64,000 bases of DNA from Hofstenia miamia (lineage: Eukaryota > Xenacoelomorpha > Acoela), in contig SCFE01000044.1 in NCBI GenBank assembly GCA_004352715.1, positions 543,075 through 607,074 of the forward strand, given 5' to 3'. This document shows, piece after piece, positions 1 through 12,075 of the stretch (positions within the stretch are counted from its first letter, which is position 1; each line of letters starts with the position of its first letter). A program made the translations under genes and the position numbers. The notes under the pieces are model-generated. The model saw only the letters and a program-made list of their open reading frames with translations. It ran no database searches and had not been told where the DNA came from.

Positions 1-1431
1 ACTTTTCATACTCTTCTGCGAAAGGTGCTTCTGAACAATGGTTTCGATGTTAGCCAATGTGTTTCAGATTGCACAGCTAACATGCAAGGCGAATATGAAG
101 GTCTAGCAGCTTATTTGAAGGATGAATTGCCTCAGCATATTCAAGCATATTCATGTATGGTGTTACGCTCCTGTACTCAATCTTGTGATTGCTGACGTAG
201 CTAGTGATAATTTTGCTTCGGTCTCATTATTCACCCTGATCAATGGCATTTTTTCGGGAACCCTACCAAAGAACTGATATATTGGAGAAATACTTACAGA
301 GACATAATGTTAAAATTCAACAGATTGGGAAGACAAGATGGTGGTCAAAACATGTTGCTTTGCATAAGATATTTGGAACTTTTGCGTGTGAATTTCCTGC
401 CGTCCTGGTGGCATTAAATGAAGTTGGAAACTCAAGTAAGTTTAAGCCCGAAGTCAGTGAAATGCCAAAGCTCATAAGTTGAACTTGCTAAAATATGAAA
501 TCAAAGTATCTGCAGACAAGCGGTTTGGATTTGTTGAAAGCACACCAATTTGTATCATCAACTTTAAGAGAAATTAAGCTTATTCAAAGGGTTGTAATGA
601 GTGTTAAGCAAGCTGCTGATACGTTTATTGATCATATGACAGACAAGTTGCAAGAAAGTAGTGATTTGTACACATAAGGTGAGGCCAACAAGGAGGAAGA
701 AGACAATTCCGGGAGAACAAGCCATTGATTCATTATTGATTCTTTATTTAGATTTACTGTCAATGTTCAAAACATAATATTGGATACTGCAATTCAAAAC
801 ATGCAGGGTAGATTTGAAGTTCATTCAGAGTTGTATAGAGACTTGTCGTACTTGTCACCGGTGCATTTTGCAGATGTTCATGCAATGCCAGTTGACGCAA
901 TGGGAAAGTTGAGTAGTGTCTTCTCTTTAACAATAATGTTTCGTGGGATGTGATTATGTTTCCAGTTGCAGAACCTGACAAAACATTGGTCTCGATTAAG
1001 GAACAGCTTGAACGACGAGGTATTTAGCCATATACCCTTTGATAATAATTCATCTGACACTGAAGACGTTTTTCAAGACGAAGATTGGTCGGGTGGTCCA
1101 TGCAAGATGAAGTCTCAATGTCGCAATTGTGCCGCTTGTGTTTTTATTACATTTTCAACATATAATCTCTTTAGCAATGCGTACTTTACACTCTATACGG
1201 CGTACAAGTAACTATTACCCAAGTTGCATGCGAGCGATCATTTCAATATTAAATTACATTAAAAAGACTCAGAACTTCATAATGCTCCGACAAACTAGAA
1301 GGCCTTATGTTGATGTGCATTGAAAAGGATGTACTGATGTCTCTCTATAACTCTGATATTATTGATAATATTGCTAAATGTAGCCCACTCCTTTTCAAGG
1401 AATTGTGTTGTAGTGAAGCTATTTGAATTAT
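1..1431 (+). pseudogene. hAT-superfamily transposase remnant (DUF4371 / ZMYM1-like type)
   Basis: Pieces in all three plus frames line up in order with transposases of the DUF4371 hAT group. Near the start are CTANMQGEYEGLAAYLKDEL and, one frame over, APVLNLVIADVASDN, which matches the usual CHAHxLNLV segment. Next comes FFREPYQRTDILEKY (about 245-290) followed by KTRWWSKHVALHKIF, equivalent to the family's TRWxSR block. At about 1222-1431 QVACERSF and LMLMCIEKDVLMSLYNSDII match the C-terminal hAT dimerisation region. The family cuts and pastes DNA with an RNase-H-fold transposase. Many frameshifts and stops break it, and the N-terminus lies off the window edge. It is a dead copy; family assignment is from recognised motifs only. 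Confidence 0.72.
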
Positions 1432-1719
1432 TTTCATTCGTCGCATCACTGATTTTTATTTCAGCTCGTGTTTTTATTACTTTGAAACGATTGACGGTAT
1501 ACAGGAAGAATGTACTTTTTATAAATCCATTAAAGTCGAAGTTTAAGTTTAAGGAAATTATGATTATGCTTACAGTTACAGTAGTCTTAGGTGCTCATAA
1601 GGGAATATTTGTTTAAATCAAAGGATTTTTTTGTAAAATTCATACCTAAAAATATTGCAAAGGTTGATAAGCCTCAATTTTTAGCACAGTTGTCAAAGAT
1701 CAAACCTAATCAATTGATT

Positions 1720-2065
1720 CCTGCTGGATCAAAGAATATCATATTTAAATTACGATTAGTTAATAATATAGTAATTCCTCCTGCTAATACTGGTAATGCT
1801 AAAATTAATAAAATTCTAGTAATTAAAATTGACCAAACAAATAAAGGAACTTCATCTCATTCTATATTTTTATTTCGTATATTAACAATAGCATAGTACA
1901 AAAATTAATTAAAGCTATAATAGATGAAATCCCAGCAATATGGAGGACTAAAAATTGCTAAATCAACTTGTTGTCTAATTAAATCTTTTAAAGGAGGGTA
2001 GCAACTCCATTATTTGTCAATATTCTTATTACTAATAAAATTATTCTTGCATAAAAACTATTAAA
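1720..2065 (-). pseudogene. cox1: Nuclear insertion of mitochondrial cox1 (NUMT)
   Basis: The minus strand carries the middle of cytochrome c oxidase subunit I. From 2060 downward, ILLVMSMLTNNGVAT corresponds to the conserved LLLMSSLVENGAGT. Then come YPPLKDLIRQQVDLAIF (cox1 YPPLSSN..SVDLAIF), a frameshifted IAGISSIIALINF, and [20 protein letters not shown] followed by [18 protein letters not shown] and FFDPAG, ending near 1720. Reading it needs TGA as Trp (in IEWDE and VWS) and AGA as Ser, as in invertebrate mitochondria. Two or more frameshifts, substitutions at invariant sites (A to R after LIT, D to N in TDRN) and loss of the GWTV codons show it is nonfunctional. The homology stops just after the FFDPAG position; 1620-1720 is unassigned. 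Confidence 0.86.
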
Positions 2066-5000
2066 ATGTTTTTACCGGGAACTGCATAATATGTCGCCGT
2101 TTGGGGAGACTCGCAGCAAAATGTTCGGACTTAATGCATCATGTCTAAATCCATTGATTGTATGGCGAAAGAAAGTATCTGGAATCCAAATTGATTCGTA
2201 CATCTCACCTTTTAGAGTTAGACTTCCAAAGGTTTTGTTAAATTTCAAACGTGGATCATTCCATTCTTGTCGGAAAATTACAGTTATGTCATATTTCTAA
2301 ATTTTGCATAAACTACAATTTAAAAAAAATTACCATGTCCATGATATTGATTGGTCCCAAACTATGAATAGCAATTGAAGTGCTTACAATGACCGGTTTT
2401 CCTAAATCAGCATACATGCAAAATAGCATACATAAAATGAAATTACCATTAAAATTTGGTCGCAATCTCTTATCATAATCCTTTAGTGTGTGATTGAGCG
2501 CTCTGGTAACTTCTTGGCTAAAAATTTGTTGAAATATGTTTCCAAAAAACGGGCATTTTTATGATGATCTCAAATTCAAACATTTAGTTTCAATGAAACC
2601 AAATTAGCAATATATATTAGAGCTCGCAATCCCAGAATCCCGTTTAATATTTCAAGTCCCTGGATTCTCTTTTGCAATCGGGCTTCTTATTCAAATACAA
2701 AAATCATCTATAAAAGATTTAGAATTTTACATTTTCCCTTTAAGTTTTTCCTTATGTAATTTGAAACAATAAAGAGAAATTTTTCGCACATAAAGTCCCG
2801 TTTGCAAACAAATGCCTTGTTTTCAAACAATTAATGGTGTAGTTGAGTTGTGGATAGCGATTCATTCTCTGGAATAGAGGGAATATTTGTCTTCATTGAA
2901 TCCCAGCTTGATGTATTTTTGGAAATGAATCTAGGCATTGCAAAATTGTTTAAAGATTACGAGTCCTATGCGTGTAAAAACCAAGGACGTTAATATACAA
3001 ACGTCCTTGGTAATACACACAATTAGAATCTTGGTAATACAATTTTTCGAATGCTTACAAAAGCTAAGCAACAGAGGTTGCTGGGAGGGCTGGATAGTCC
3101 AAATAGTTGGCACTTACTTTTGCATTAAACCTTTTAAAATTTAAGAACTGTAAGCATTGTATAGGAAGGACCTCAGTTGAATCCCTCCAATAATAATATT
3201 GTTCCTTAGCTCCTGATTGCTTATTCTGAAATGAGGCGGCCACAGATAAAATATGTTGCCTATATACAGGTACCTGCTTTCAATATCACAGCGAAATGGT
3301 TCATTGTGATCAACTTAATGCAAACTTTATGGTATGATACATTTGAAATTATGTCTAAAATTAGGCTAAAATTTGTATATATCGGGATAGGAACATATAC
3401 TAATGCACAGATTAAAGTAAATCCCTAAGCAAGGAAATACTGATAATATATCAAGAACTGTTACGTGAGAAATATTCTTTGAAATATAATTTTTTCAATT
3501 TTTACAATATAAGGATCTACACAGCGATAGCATACACCTGTTATCATAATTGAACTGCAGATAACAATACAAATTATAGCGATCATTAGTTTAAGGATTT
3601 AAAATCTATGACCAAGCGTAAATGTATACTGTGCTTTGTTAGTCACATTTCACTTAAACTCTTTTTTGTCTGAGATTATGAATGTTAATAAAAGGAAAGT
3701 TCAAATGGATAAGCATTCCGGTACTAATTATTGGATTCTAATGCACATAATGTCGACTAGAAATGGCAATTTCATAGTTCCTGGTTCCTACATATAAACG
3801 CATTATAGCTTTATTTAAAATTTATTTTATTAAAGTATTTTACACGCATGAATAATGAGTAATTTTTAATTCGATTAGACGAAATTCAGCTAAATGAATA
3901 ACCTTTGATTTAAAGATATTTCTTCTTCATTTTGATTGCCATTGTCGTTAAATGTTGCAGATGAACTATTCAATTGATCTCTAAAAATTTAGTTAAATAT
4001 GTAATTTCAAAGCAAAACTAGTATAAAATAATAATCTAGTTGCCCACGTTGTATAGTTTTCTAGTCCTAGCAATGAGTTTACACAATAACAAACAACTTT
4101 ACTGTTAGGTGATTTCCTAACTAATAAAAATTATTGTTCAATTTCATTCAGAAAAGTTTATCGCCAGTGCTTTTCCTTTTAGATATTTCTCGATTACATT
4201 AATTTTTTCTTTGGGTTTTATTTTTATTTCTATGTAACGTTCTAGAACCCTTTCTTTAGATACATGTACATGTACAACTATTTTTGTACATTATTTTTTG
4301 TTTAGATGTTTTTCTCAGATAAACATCCAATATTGTAACACTTTTATCGTATCATCACTCTTCGAAGGATTGGATATATTAATTCATGAATAACAATGAA
4401 TTTCATTCTCCAAACCTGCATTTGCTTTAAATGTAATAGATATGCATATTTAAATTGCAATGAAATTCAATTTTACTTATTGTTGAGTGCTCACTAAATT
4501 TCATCATTTAAAAGGATAAACAGATTCTCCTCACGTAAAAGAATTTTCCAGAAACCTACTAGAAAATTGGAAAATCTTGAGGCATGGAGAAACATGCCTT
4601 AATGGAAAAAAATTTTGAAAATTTCTAATAAAGCGTATTGACGTGACTGAAATATTTGAAAAAAAATTACTATTTTTCTTTGAAAATTTCGAGCTTTTAA
4701 AGAAGATTTAAATTTCCTCCATACACGTTCATGTAATTTTAAGGTTGCGAATCCATGGTAGCAACAAAGAACTTTGACTGTTTCTTGATATGTGAAAAGA
4801 TCTAGCAAATACATTGAGGCATGGGTAGGCAATGTCAGAGGTCACAGGGCCTCAATGGGAATTAGAATCAAAAATTAAAAAAAGACTCTCCTCTATCACA
4901 TTATACTTTCAGATTGAGAATAGCGTTAGTATTTTTTGAGCTATAACCATTAAAAAAAATTCTAGCATCATAAAAATTTTTCAAAAATCCCCGGACAAAT

Positions 5001-5478
5001 AATGGTTAAATATTGAAAGAAAATTGAAATAATGTTGTGAAATCCATATAGGTAGTATAATTCGCAATGATATTCCACTAAGAATATCCAAAATAAGCAG
5101 TAAGAGCTAGCAAGGACATCATTATGCAGGACTCACAGATCTGGACAATGAGTAAAGTTTATTATCCATACTTTTAAATTATTAATCGCAAAATTCATGC
5201 CAATTTATTGAGCTTATATTGATGCTATGTGATATATGGTATTAAAAAATGTATTGTGTTGTGTACAAAACATATGCGTTATATATCTCATTTATGTAAA
5301 TTTAGAATCAGAAATATCTTCAACAAAAGACTGTCAAAAGTGTTCGTATATTGAATGCATATAATACCATGATTTAAAGATTAGTTAAGTAGACATGGAA
5401 TGGAAAATGACTAATGTTTATCGCCATTCGATTGGAGAGAGATCGAAGATGTTAAGCAACCAATAAATCAATATCTAT
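2066..5478. other. No gene seen; AT-rich unique DNA
   Basis: Only short open frames of 60-77 codons occur, with low-complexity composition and no recognisable domain. A perfect hairpin lies at 2980-3011. Two similar GAGGCATGG-containing patches near 4578 and 4812 are the only other repeated feature noticed. Confidence 0.6.
2980..3011. repeat. Perfect 12-bp-arm hairpin
   Basis: ACCAAGGACGTT is followed by an 8-nt spacer and AACGTCCTTGGT. Weaker GTGT/ACAC pairing extends the stem outward on both sides. It is GC-richer than its surroundings and could be the core of a small foldback element. Confidence 0.7.
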
Positions 5479-5829
5479 GTTTCGGGTCTGGTCAGGTTGG
5501 GTCGGCTTTTGTAGTAAATTTTTTGGTTGGGTTCGGGTCTATACTGAAGTCATATTGTTACTCTCTAATGGGGAAACTATTGACATATCATTAATAATAA
5601 TGTATATGCTCGAGGCATTACACGATTACAGGAATGTCCAACATAGTTTTCAGCCACCTTGAACATTCGAATAACAACTCTGAAAAGTATTGTGAAATTG
5701 GTTTCCGATGGGACCACAAATTGATAATGAATAATGTATTTGCTAAAGCCAAATTTGAAACAAGAAACTGTTATGGTAGATGATTTCTCATTCATACTAA
5801 GGGATAACAATGGCTAACCCAGACCCGTA
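5479..5829. mobile_element. Possible MITE with GGGTCTGG-type inverted ends
   Basis: The left side starts CGGGTCTGGTCAGGTTGGGT. The right side ends GGCTAACCCAGACCCG, whose complement begins CGGGTCTGGGTTAGCC, so the two ends resemble inverted repeats about 350 bp apart. No target-site duplication was found, so this is weak. Confidence 0.28.
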
Positions 5830-5996
5830 ACGAGGAGTGATTTCTCAGATGGGACCTGAACAAATTTAGGAAAGGCTCAGATTTAAATTTTGTCCTGATA
5901 TTGATGTCCCTATTCAGGGTCTTGCACCAATATATTGTAGCAATAAAATTGCAATTACTTTCGTGATGAAAAACTGTTTACAACAATATTTGAAGA

Positions 5997-6067
5997 TGTG
6001 ATAAAATTTTATAGCAAATGATTTGTTTATTTAATAAACAATTCATTTGCTATAAAATTTTATCACA
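5997..6067. repeat. 71-bp near-perfect palindrome
   Basis: Two 35-nt arms start with TGTGATAAAATTTTATAGCA and meet with a single unpaired central base at 6032. The only mismatch is the pair 6022/6042. It should extrude as a cruciform or fold as a hairpin when single-stranded. An outer, weaker inverted match (AATTACTT..TGAT near 5952 and its complement near 6125) suggests a larger foldback element. Confidence 0.85.
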
Positions 6068-6087
6068 TTTTCGAATTATTTATGATA

Positions 6088-6120
6088 GACTAAGAATTAT
6101 TAATTTAATAATTTTTAGTC
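6088..6120. repeat. Second hairpin next to the 71-bp palindrome
   Basis: GACTAAGAATTATTAA is followed directly by an inverted match ending TTTTTAGTC. The arms are about 16 nt with one mismatch. Together with the neighbouring palindrome it forms a two-hairpin structure inside about 190 bp. Confidence 0.65.
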
Positions 6121-6987
6121 AATCATGAAGTAATTCGAAGAGAACTATATTTCTAATTGTCAAGAGTAAAAACCACATATGGCAAATGAAGAAAGTCATA
6201 TTGTAAAAGTAATGCAAATTATGAAAGTTTTCTGCTAAAGCAAGCAGAATCTATATTATGCAGATCTCGGCGCAAGACATTCAAGAAAAATATATAGTTT
6301 CGTTCTCAATTTTGGCGCATGTTTGCAATATATACAATTGCATTGTAACTGATGAATGATGAAGAGCAAATTCTTACAGCAAATACTAAAAAATCATAAA
6401 AATAGGTTACAGAATATGGATTCTATTTGGTACAAATGATGTGGTTTATGATTTAGAGATATGTGCTGATAAAATGAAATTTTAAATGAAGTCATTGTCA
6501 ATGCTGATTGTGAGTGTTTATATATATTCTTCTCAAATTGTTACTCACCATTTATGAATAATTTCAGAACGGAGAAATTATAAACTGTTTGCTGATAACT
6601 TCATTTGAATTTTATTATTAAGATAGTCAAAATATTGTAACATTTTCCCCAATGGCATGAAAAAGCAAAGTGGAGTGGTTAATTTGTTGCAGAACCCCGT
6701 GTGATCGCGAAATGTTTAGATAATTCAGTTTTCTTAATGTCTAACTACACAGATACTGGTAGCTCAATTCATAGAAGCTCTGGTGGTTGTAGACATGAAT
6801 ACAATAGATACACAGAATATGTAAATACCTTGTTTGTTCCTGAAGTCATATAAATTTTGATCCAAAACATCATTCCAAATCTCTTTTCAACTCATTATCA
6901 ATTAAAGTAATCAATTGGGTTTATATACAGAAGGGTGTCAGAAAACATAGGAATCGACAAAAAACAACAACAAAAGTTGCTCTCTTT
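6121..6987. other. No gene seen
   Basis: AT-rich sequence without an open frame of note or recognisable element. Confidence 0.6.
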
Positions 6988-7200
6988 ATGGAATTCAAGC
7001 GATTCGCTGATAAATTTCTTCATCATCTTCTTCCACAAACAATTAAACGAGATAGACCACCCTCGACTAATTTCAATTATGCTCGCAGACGCCTTGCAAG
7101 CCCATTTAACCTTGTGTCAAATAGAATTTTGCCTGAATTGCATTTTCCAGTAGCTAAACCACATGTGTGCACACAAGTTACCTCCTCTGATTGTCTGTAA
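6988..7200 (+). pseudogene. Possible PIF/Harbinger-like transposase tail
   Basis: A 70-codon frame contains FNYARRRLASPFNLVSNRI. This resembles, but only weakly, the FNYRxSRARRxxENAFGILAxR block near the C-terminus of PIF/Harbinger transposases. The DDE residues are not present in the short piece, and no terminal repeats were identified. It could equally be chance, because the similarity rests on about 20 residues. No neighbouring open frame supports it. Confidence 0.25.
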
Positions 7201-8632
7201 GATTGTTTTCAACAAATTCTCTTAAAATGCAGTGAGTGGATCATTATAAAAATAATTCTAGGGTTACCGATTGGTTCAACTTAGATCCCATTAAATTTTC
7301 ACTTTGATCCGAATTTACGTCTGTGAGATAGAGCTAATTTCATGCACTTTTAGTAGCTAATATCCATTCATAGGAGGCATATGTCAATCTGTAATATTGA
7401 GATTTTCTGAATGATGCGTGCAGAAGATTAGATTTGCAATCTAACTAAATTATTGTATTATACTTGGCGAAGGTCTCGGATTTCTCTTGGTAATCGTTCA
7501 TTTTGCTGAATATTGTTAAAAAAAATATCATTGCTATTTGACAATAAATATTAATTCATCAAATCGAAATAGTTCCAAATGACAAGGACATTCTTTAATC
7601 ATGATCATTTACATAAAATCTTCAATCAAGTTCAAAAGATTGAAAATATAATAATTGAAACAAGCTCTAAAATTGCATGTTGTAATTCGGATGTCAAAAG
7701 AAGAACTCCGCAATGAATATATTAGTCTGGCGCTTTGATTATATTACTTTGCAAATCGAATACTATCATCCCCGTATTCATAATTGGCGTCACTGCTGCA
7801 TTTGGCTGTGTAAATTATAATATATTAATAAATATGATATCTAAGAAGAAAGAATTTTCCTAAATGGATTATCGCTCTAACTATCTCATTTTTGCAAAAT
7901 CGCATGCATAGGGTACATAAAGGAACTAATATTTCTAGTATCTTCACACCTACCACTGGAACACTAAAATGTTGTCTTCTCTTAGATTAAATTTTCCTAA
8001 TCTACATCAATAACGCTTCCTCTAATTCCTTACTAAACCTTATGCCCAGGTAGACTATAATCTCCTGCACGAAAGTAAACTGCATTTTGAGCGCATTTTT
8101 CAATGCCAAGTGATCGTAAATGTCATGTGATTGTTTATACAGACAAGGGATTTGTGCTGCATATTTCTTTCTTTCATTTATTGCATTGTAGATTACGTAC
8201 AGTGATGAAATATAAAGGCGTCATCACTCATAATTTGTTGTTATCGAATTTCTCAATTCATAGTAATTATTTTCAAATGGCATTAGAATAGAGAGATTAG
8301 AGACTCATCTGAAACACAATATTGATCATCTTCATTGGTTCATAAGAGAATGGTTGAATAGGGCAAAGGGCGTGATCAGGAAATTCATCAATGTTCGCAG
8401 AGGTCCTTTTCGAAGTTAGAAACGCATTCCCATATGACATTAATACATGTTTGGAACAGTATCCAGGCAAAAAAATTAATACCTTGGTCATTTTTTAATG
8501 TACCAGTAGAATGGAGCAAAATTCAATGTTTGAACAGTGATCAAAGAATTCTTATCAATAATTTTGCTTTGAATAATCAGCATAGTTTTCACAATCCTGA
8601 ACTTCAAGGTTTCCATCATATGAGCTAATGAA
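7201..8632. other. No recognised gene
   Basis: AT-rich DNA. Short frames on both strands between 8100 and 8628 show no family I recognise. Their closeness to the transposase tail at 8633 makes degraded transposon sequence a possible source. Confidence 0.5.
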
Positions 8633-8838
8633 TACTGGTTGTGGGGGCATGCTGAAATCAAAGCTTATGGCAAACACCCGGGAATTCTTAAACGAGATAA
8701 AGATGTGACACCACTGCAAAACTGTTTACAACAGATATTTTACACAATGCTATGAGCAATTTGCCTATTTCTCTGAATGCTGTGTTGATGCAGCAAGGAA
8801 ATGATTTTGAACATTTACTGTCGCTCTTAAATAAACCC
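8633..8838 (+). pseudogene. Tc1/mariner-type (IS630) transposase C-terminal relic
   Basis: One frame gives YWLWGHAEIKAYGKHPGIL, like the FFLWGYLKSKVY block that follows the last catalytic region in SETMAR-like transposases. After a frameshift near 8720, TTDILHNAMSNLP and LMQQGNDFEHLL match the family C-terminus, where GGHLEHLL is usual. The catalytic DDE/D region upstream was not recognised. It is an inactive fragment of a cut-and-paste transposon that would have targeted TA. No terminal repeat was assigned. Confidence 0.6.
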
Positions 8839-8964
8839 CTATATAATTCTTTGAAACAATATATGCTTCATTAATATTTACCATCTTCATTAATATTCAA
8901 CTTATGCTTGCAAAAATATTTTTACAATTTGTTACAATTCAATACTATAGATTTCACTGCTAGG

Positions 8965-9255
8965 TGCAAATGCATGTGTCATCTGCATATTGGATTAAAT
9001 TTTAATGAGTTATAGAATGCATGTCATTTACTCAAATAGTAAAAAGAAGAGGAACTAGAATTGTTCCTTGAGGCACCCCATTGTAAACCGGCAACTATTC
9101 CGAAAAATTTCGTTTAATGTAACTCTCTGGCATCGTTGATTAAGGTAACTAGATATGAATTGCTTACTACTACAAGAAAATCCTAAGTGAGATAGTTTTT
9201 CAATTAGTATGTTATAATTAATAGAATCAAAAGCCTTTGAGAGATTTAAGCAAGC
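8965..9255 (-). pseudogene. LINE reverse transcriptase fragment (jockey/CR1-like)
   Basis: On the minus strand, reading from 9255 down, LNLSKAFDSINYNILIEKLS corresponds to RT domain A (LDLSKAFDxVxHxxLLxKL). Next comes a degraded linker, then GVPQGTILVPLLF (domain B, normally GVPQGSILGPLLF) and YADDTCICT, the catalytic YADD of domain C, near 8965-8985. Stops interrupt the frame between motifs. These elements copy themselves by target-primed reverse transcription. This is an inactive internal scrap with neither endonuclease nor 3' end attached. Confidence 0.75.
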
Positions 9256-9802
9256 TATAGTTACAATTTGTCAGTAGCATTAAATAATGCATCACTTGTG
9301 AGCAAAATGTTAACAGTTTTTGACCGGTAAGAGTTTAAAAATTGTTATAGGATCATAAACATTTCTCAAAACTCCCCAAGCTATTTAAAATTAAGACCCC
9401 ATGGGAGAATGCTTGAGGGAAAGCTCGATTTGAGTGTTTTAAGCTTGTGGATTGATTTAATGAAAAGTTAATAAACTACGCCACTGATTTTTAAATTCAG
9501 AATTTCCAATATTTATTACCAAACTATGATTGACTTTCTTAAGCTAAATATTTAATACTAAAAGCGCCAGTATTTGCTATTGCCTTTACTTAACCATTTT
9601 AATTTCGGGTCATTTGTCCAATTTATCGGTTCTGTTAACTAACAGAAAACAACGATCTTGCTAAATTACAACATCTTGTAATTTACATAAACAATATTGT
9701 TGACTAATTGTACTTTTTGATTTATTGTCTTTGAAGGGGAGAAAATTAATAATCATATTTACTAGAAGTGAAACTAATATATTGCAATAAATCTATATTG
9801 TT

Positions 9803-9839
<37 letters not shown>

Positions 9840-10281
9840 GCTAAATTACGAAAACATACGTAGCATTTGAATTTTCGACCACATCTAGAACTTCTGGGAT
9901 ACTTGAGCTAAATAAATTTTGTTAGAAAATACTATGTAATGCTGTCAATGGTCAAATAAGTTTTAATAATGTAAAACTGTTTACAATGTACATATTGTGA
10001 TATTGAAATTGATTTTGTTTATTGATAGATTGTGAATAATATCAAAGTAAGCCTATGAAAATATTAATTGGCTTACAGTCTAATCTCAGAACTATTAATG
10101 TGATTGTAGTTTTTACGCTTTTCTGTTATCGCCCTTGTATCAACTGCGCTTCGAGCTTACTCAGTTCATTCTAAATATTCTCCAAAATTCCCCAAACTAC
10201 AAACAACTCATGTCCCACTCCACAAACAAGTATATCTAAGTGTTTTTTATAATTGATATGATGCCTGTTTGTACCTTGAAA
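9256..10281. other. No gene seen; includes (TA)n at about 9805-9834
   Basis: AT-rich, with one dinucleotide TA tract of about 30 bp and nothing else identifiable. Confidence 0.6.
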
Positions 10282-11389
10282 ACATTTATTTTGGAAGAAT
10301 TGAGTCTAAAAGTAACATCCATCACAAGTTGATGGAGAAAATCTGAGATTTAAGATATATACTCAAATCAGACAATTAGAATGCGTACAAACACAATTTA
10401 GAAATCACTACTTTCAATTTACACAAGCAATTTTATATTGTAATTTTAAAATTTTAAATATTCTAATCACACATTGAATAATGAATTATTTTTCATTCTG
10501 CGATTTTTTTAACAACAATACAATAACACTGTTTGCTTTGCTCCTTGACATTTTCAAATATTGCATTTAATATTTCAACATTTGCAAACTGCAGCAACTG
10601 TAAGCCTATCACGGGCGTATATTATGGGTCCTCATTAATTAATATTTTGCAGCAACACTTGTTTTAAAATTTCTTAACTAATTCAGCACCTGTGAATGTG
10701 AAGTGAAATAGTAATGCACAATTGCATATTTTGTTAACATATATCATACCCCATTTAATCAAATTGTGCCTCCAATGCTGTTCATTCTACTTTCTTATAG
10801 AATCGAAATTATAGCTGAAAATCAATGCTTTTATTACATTTATTTTGGAAGAATTGAGTCTAAAAGTAACATCCATCACAAGTTGATGGAGAAAATCTGA
10901 GATTTAAGATATATACTCAAATCAGACAATTAGAATGCGTACAAACACAATTTAGAAATCACTACTTTCAATTTACACAAGCAATTTTATATTGTAATTT
11001 TAAAATTTTAAATATTCTAATCACACATTGAATAATGAATTATTTTTCATTCTGCGATTTTTTTAACAACAATACAATAACACTGTTTGCTTTGCTCCTT
11101 GACATTTTCAAATATTGCATTTAATATTTCAACATTTGCAAACTGCAGCAACTGTAAGCCTATCACGGGCGTATATTATGGGTCCTCATTAATTAATATT
11201 TTGCAGCAACACTTGTTTTAAAATTTCTTAACTAATTCAGCACCTGTGAATGTGAAGTGAAATAGTAATGCACAATTGCATATTTTGTTAACATATATCA
11301 TACCCCATTTAATCAAATTGTGCCTCCAATGCTGTTCATTCTACTTTCTTATAGAATCGAAATTATAGTTGAAAATCAATGCTTTTATT
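10282..11389. repeat. 554-bp tandem duplication
   Basis: 10282-10835 and 10836-11389 are near-identical head-to-tail copies, for example AGCTGAAA against AGTTGAAA near the end of each unit. Both begin ACATTTATTTTGGAAGAATT. No N lies between them, unlike the other duplications in this window. No coding content was seen. Either a recent real duplication or an assembler repeat is possible. Confidence 0.9.
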
Positions 11390-11699
11390 ACAGAAGACGT
11401 TTACACTTTTCACGAAGTTGTTCAAGTAGCAGCTTTTTCACGTTTGAAGTTTAGCGATTCAATCAATGCGCTTATTTCCCATTAGTCATTAAGGATTCAA
11501 AACAAACCGCGTCTTTTAATCACATTATAAAGTATTCAAGCTATTTTACTTGTGTGCATGAGAAAAATAACTATTTCATAATTATGAATGTCCTATTTCA
11601 ATGTTTAAGACTTTGAATGAAGTTTAGGAAAGTTACAGCGAGCCTTTCTATTTACTAATAAAACACTTCGAAAGTTTTTTATTGATAGCTTCATCAAAC

Positions 11700-12075
11700 T
11701 TTAGTTTTTGTTAGAAAATGAAGTGTATAACGAACATGATGGGATAGCAATGGGATCTCCTTGACGTCCAACTTTTGCCAATTTCCCAATGGATTTAATC
11801 GAAAAGACTATTAATCTTAAGAATGTCACCAATATATTACAAGCGTTATGTCGGTAATGTTTTTTGTTTAAAGGAAAACCAAGATCCTGCATTAATGTTT
11901 CTATCTTATATTAATTCGAAACTAAGTGAAATTTAATTTACTAGTGAGAATACGAAAAAGAAGATTCTATGCATTTCTTATATACAAAATTTGAAAAAAC
12001 ATCTCCGGGATTTGAAATATCTGCTTTTGGAAAAACCACCAGTTGCTTATATCTGTTTTTTCTATCATCAAATTG
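11700..12075 (+). pseudogene. Penelope-like element reverse transcriptase relic
   Basis: Plus-strand frames give DGIAMGSP then PTFANFPMDLIEKT, matching the Penelope block DGVAMGSPLGPxxANxFM. After a frameshift comes IYYKRYVGNVFCLKENQDPA then LMFLSYINSKLSEI, equivalent to YxRYVDDxFxxF..FLxxLNxxHxxIxFT. The catalytic YVDD reads YVGN. At about 12015 SAFGKTTSCLYLF resembles the SVFRKPTFTGLYTNF segment. Penelope-like elements combine this RT with a GIY-YIG nuclease, which was not recognised downstream. Multiple stops make it a dead copy. Confidence 0.72.

Noticed and set aside
1591-1896. 101-codon plus-strand frame
   Set aside because: It is largely the antisense shadow of the cox1 insertion, which explains the sequence from 1720 on.
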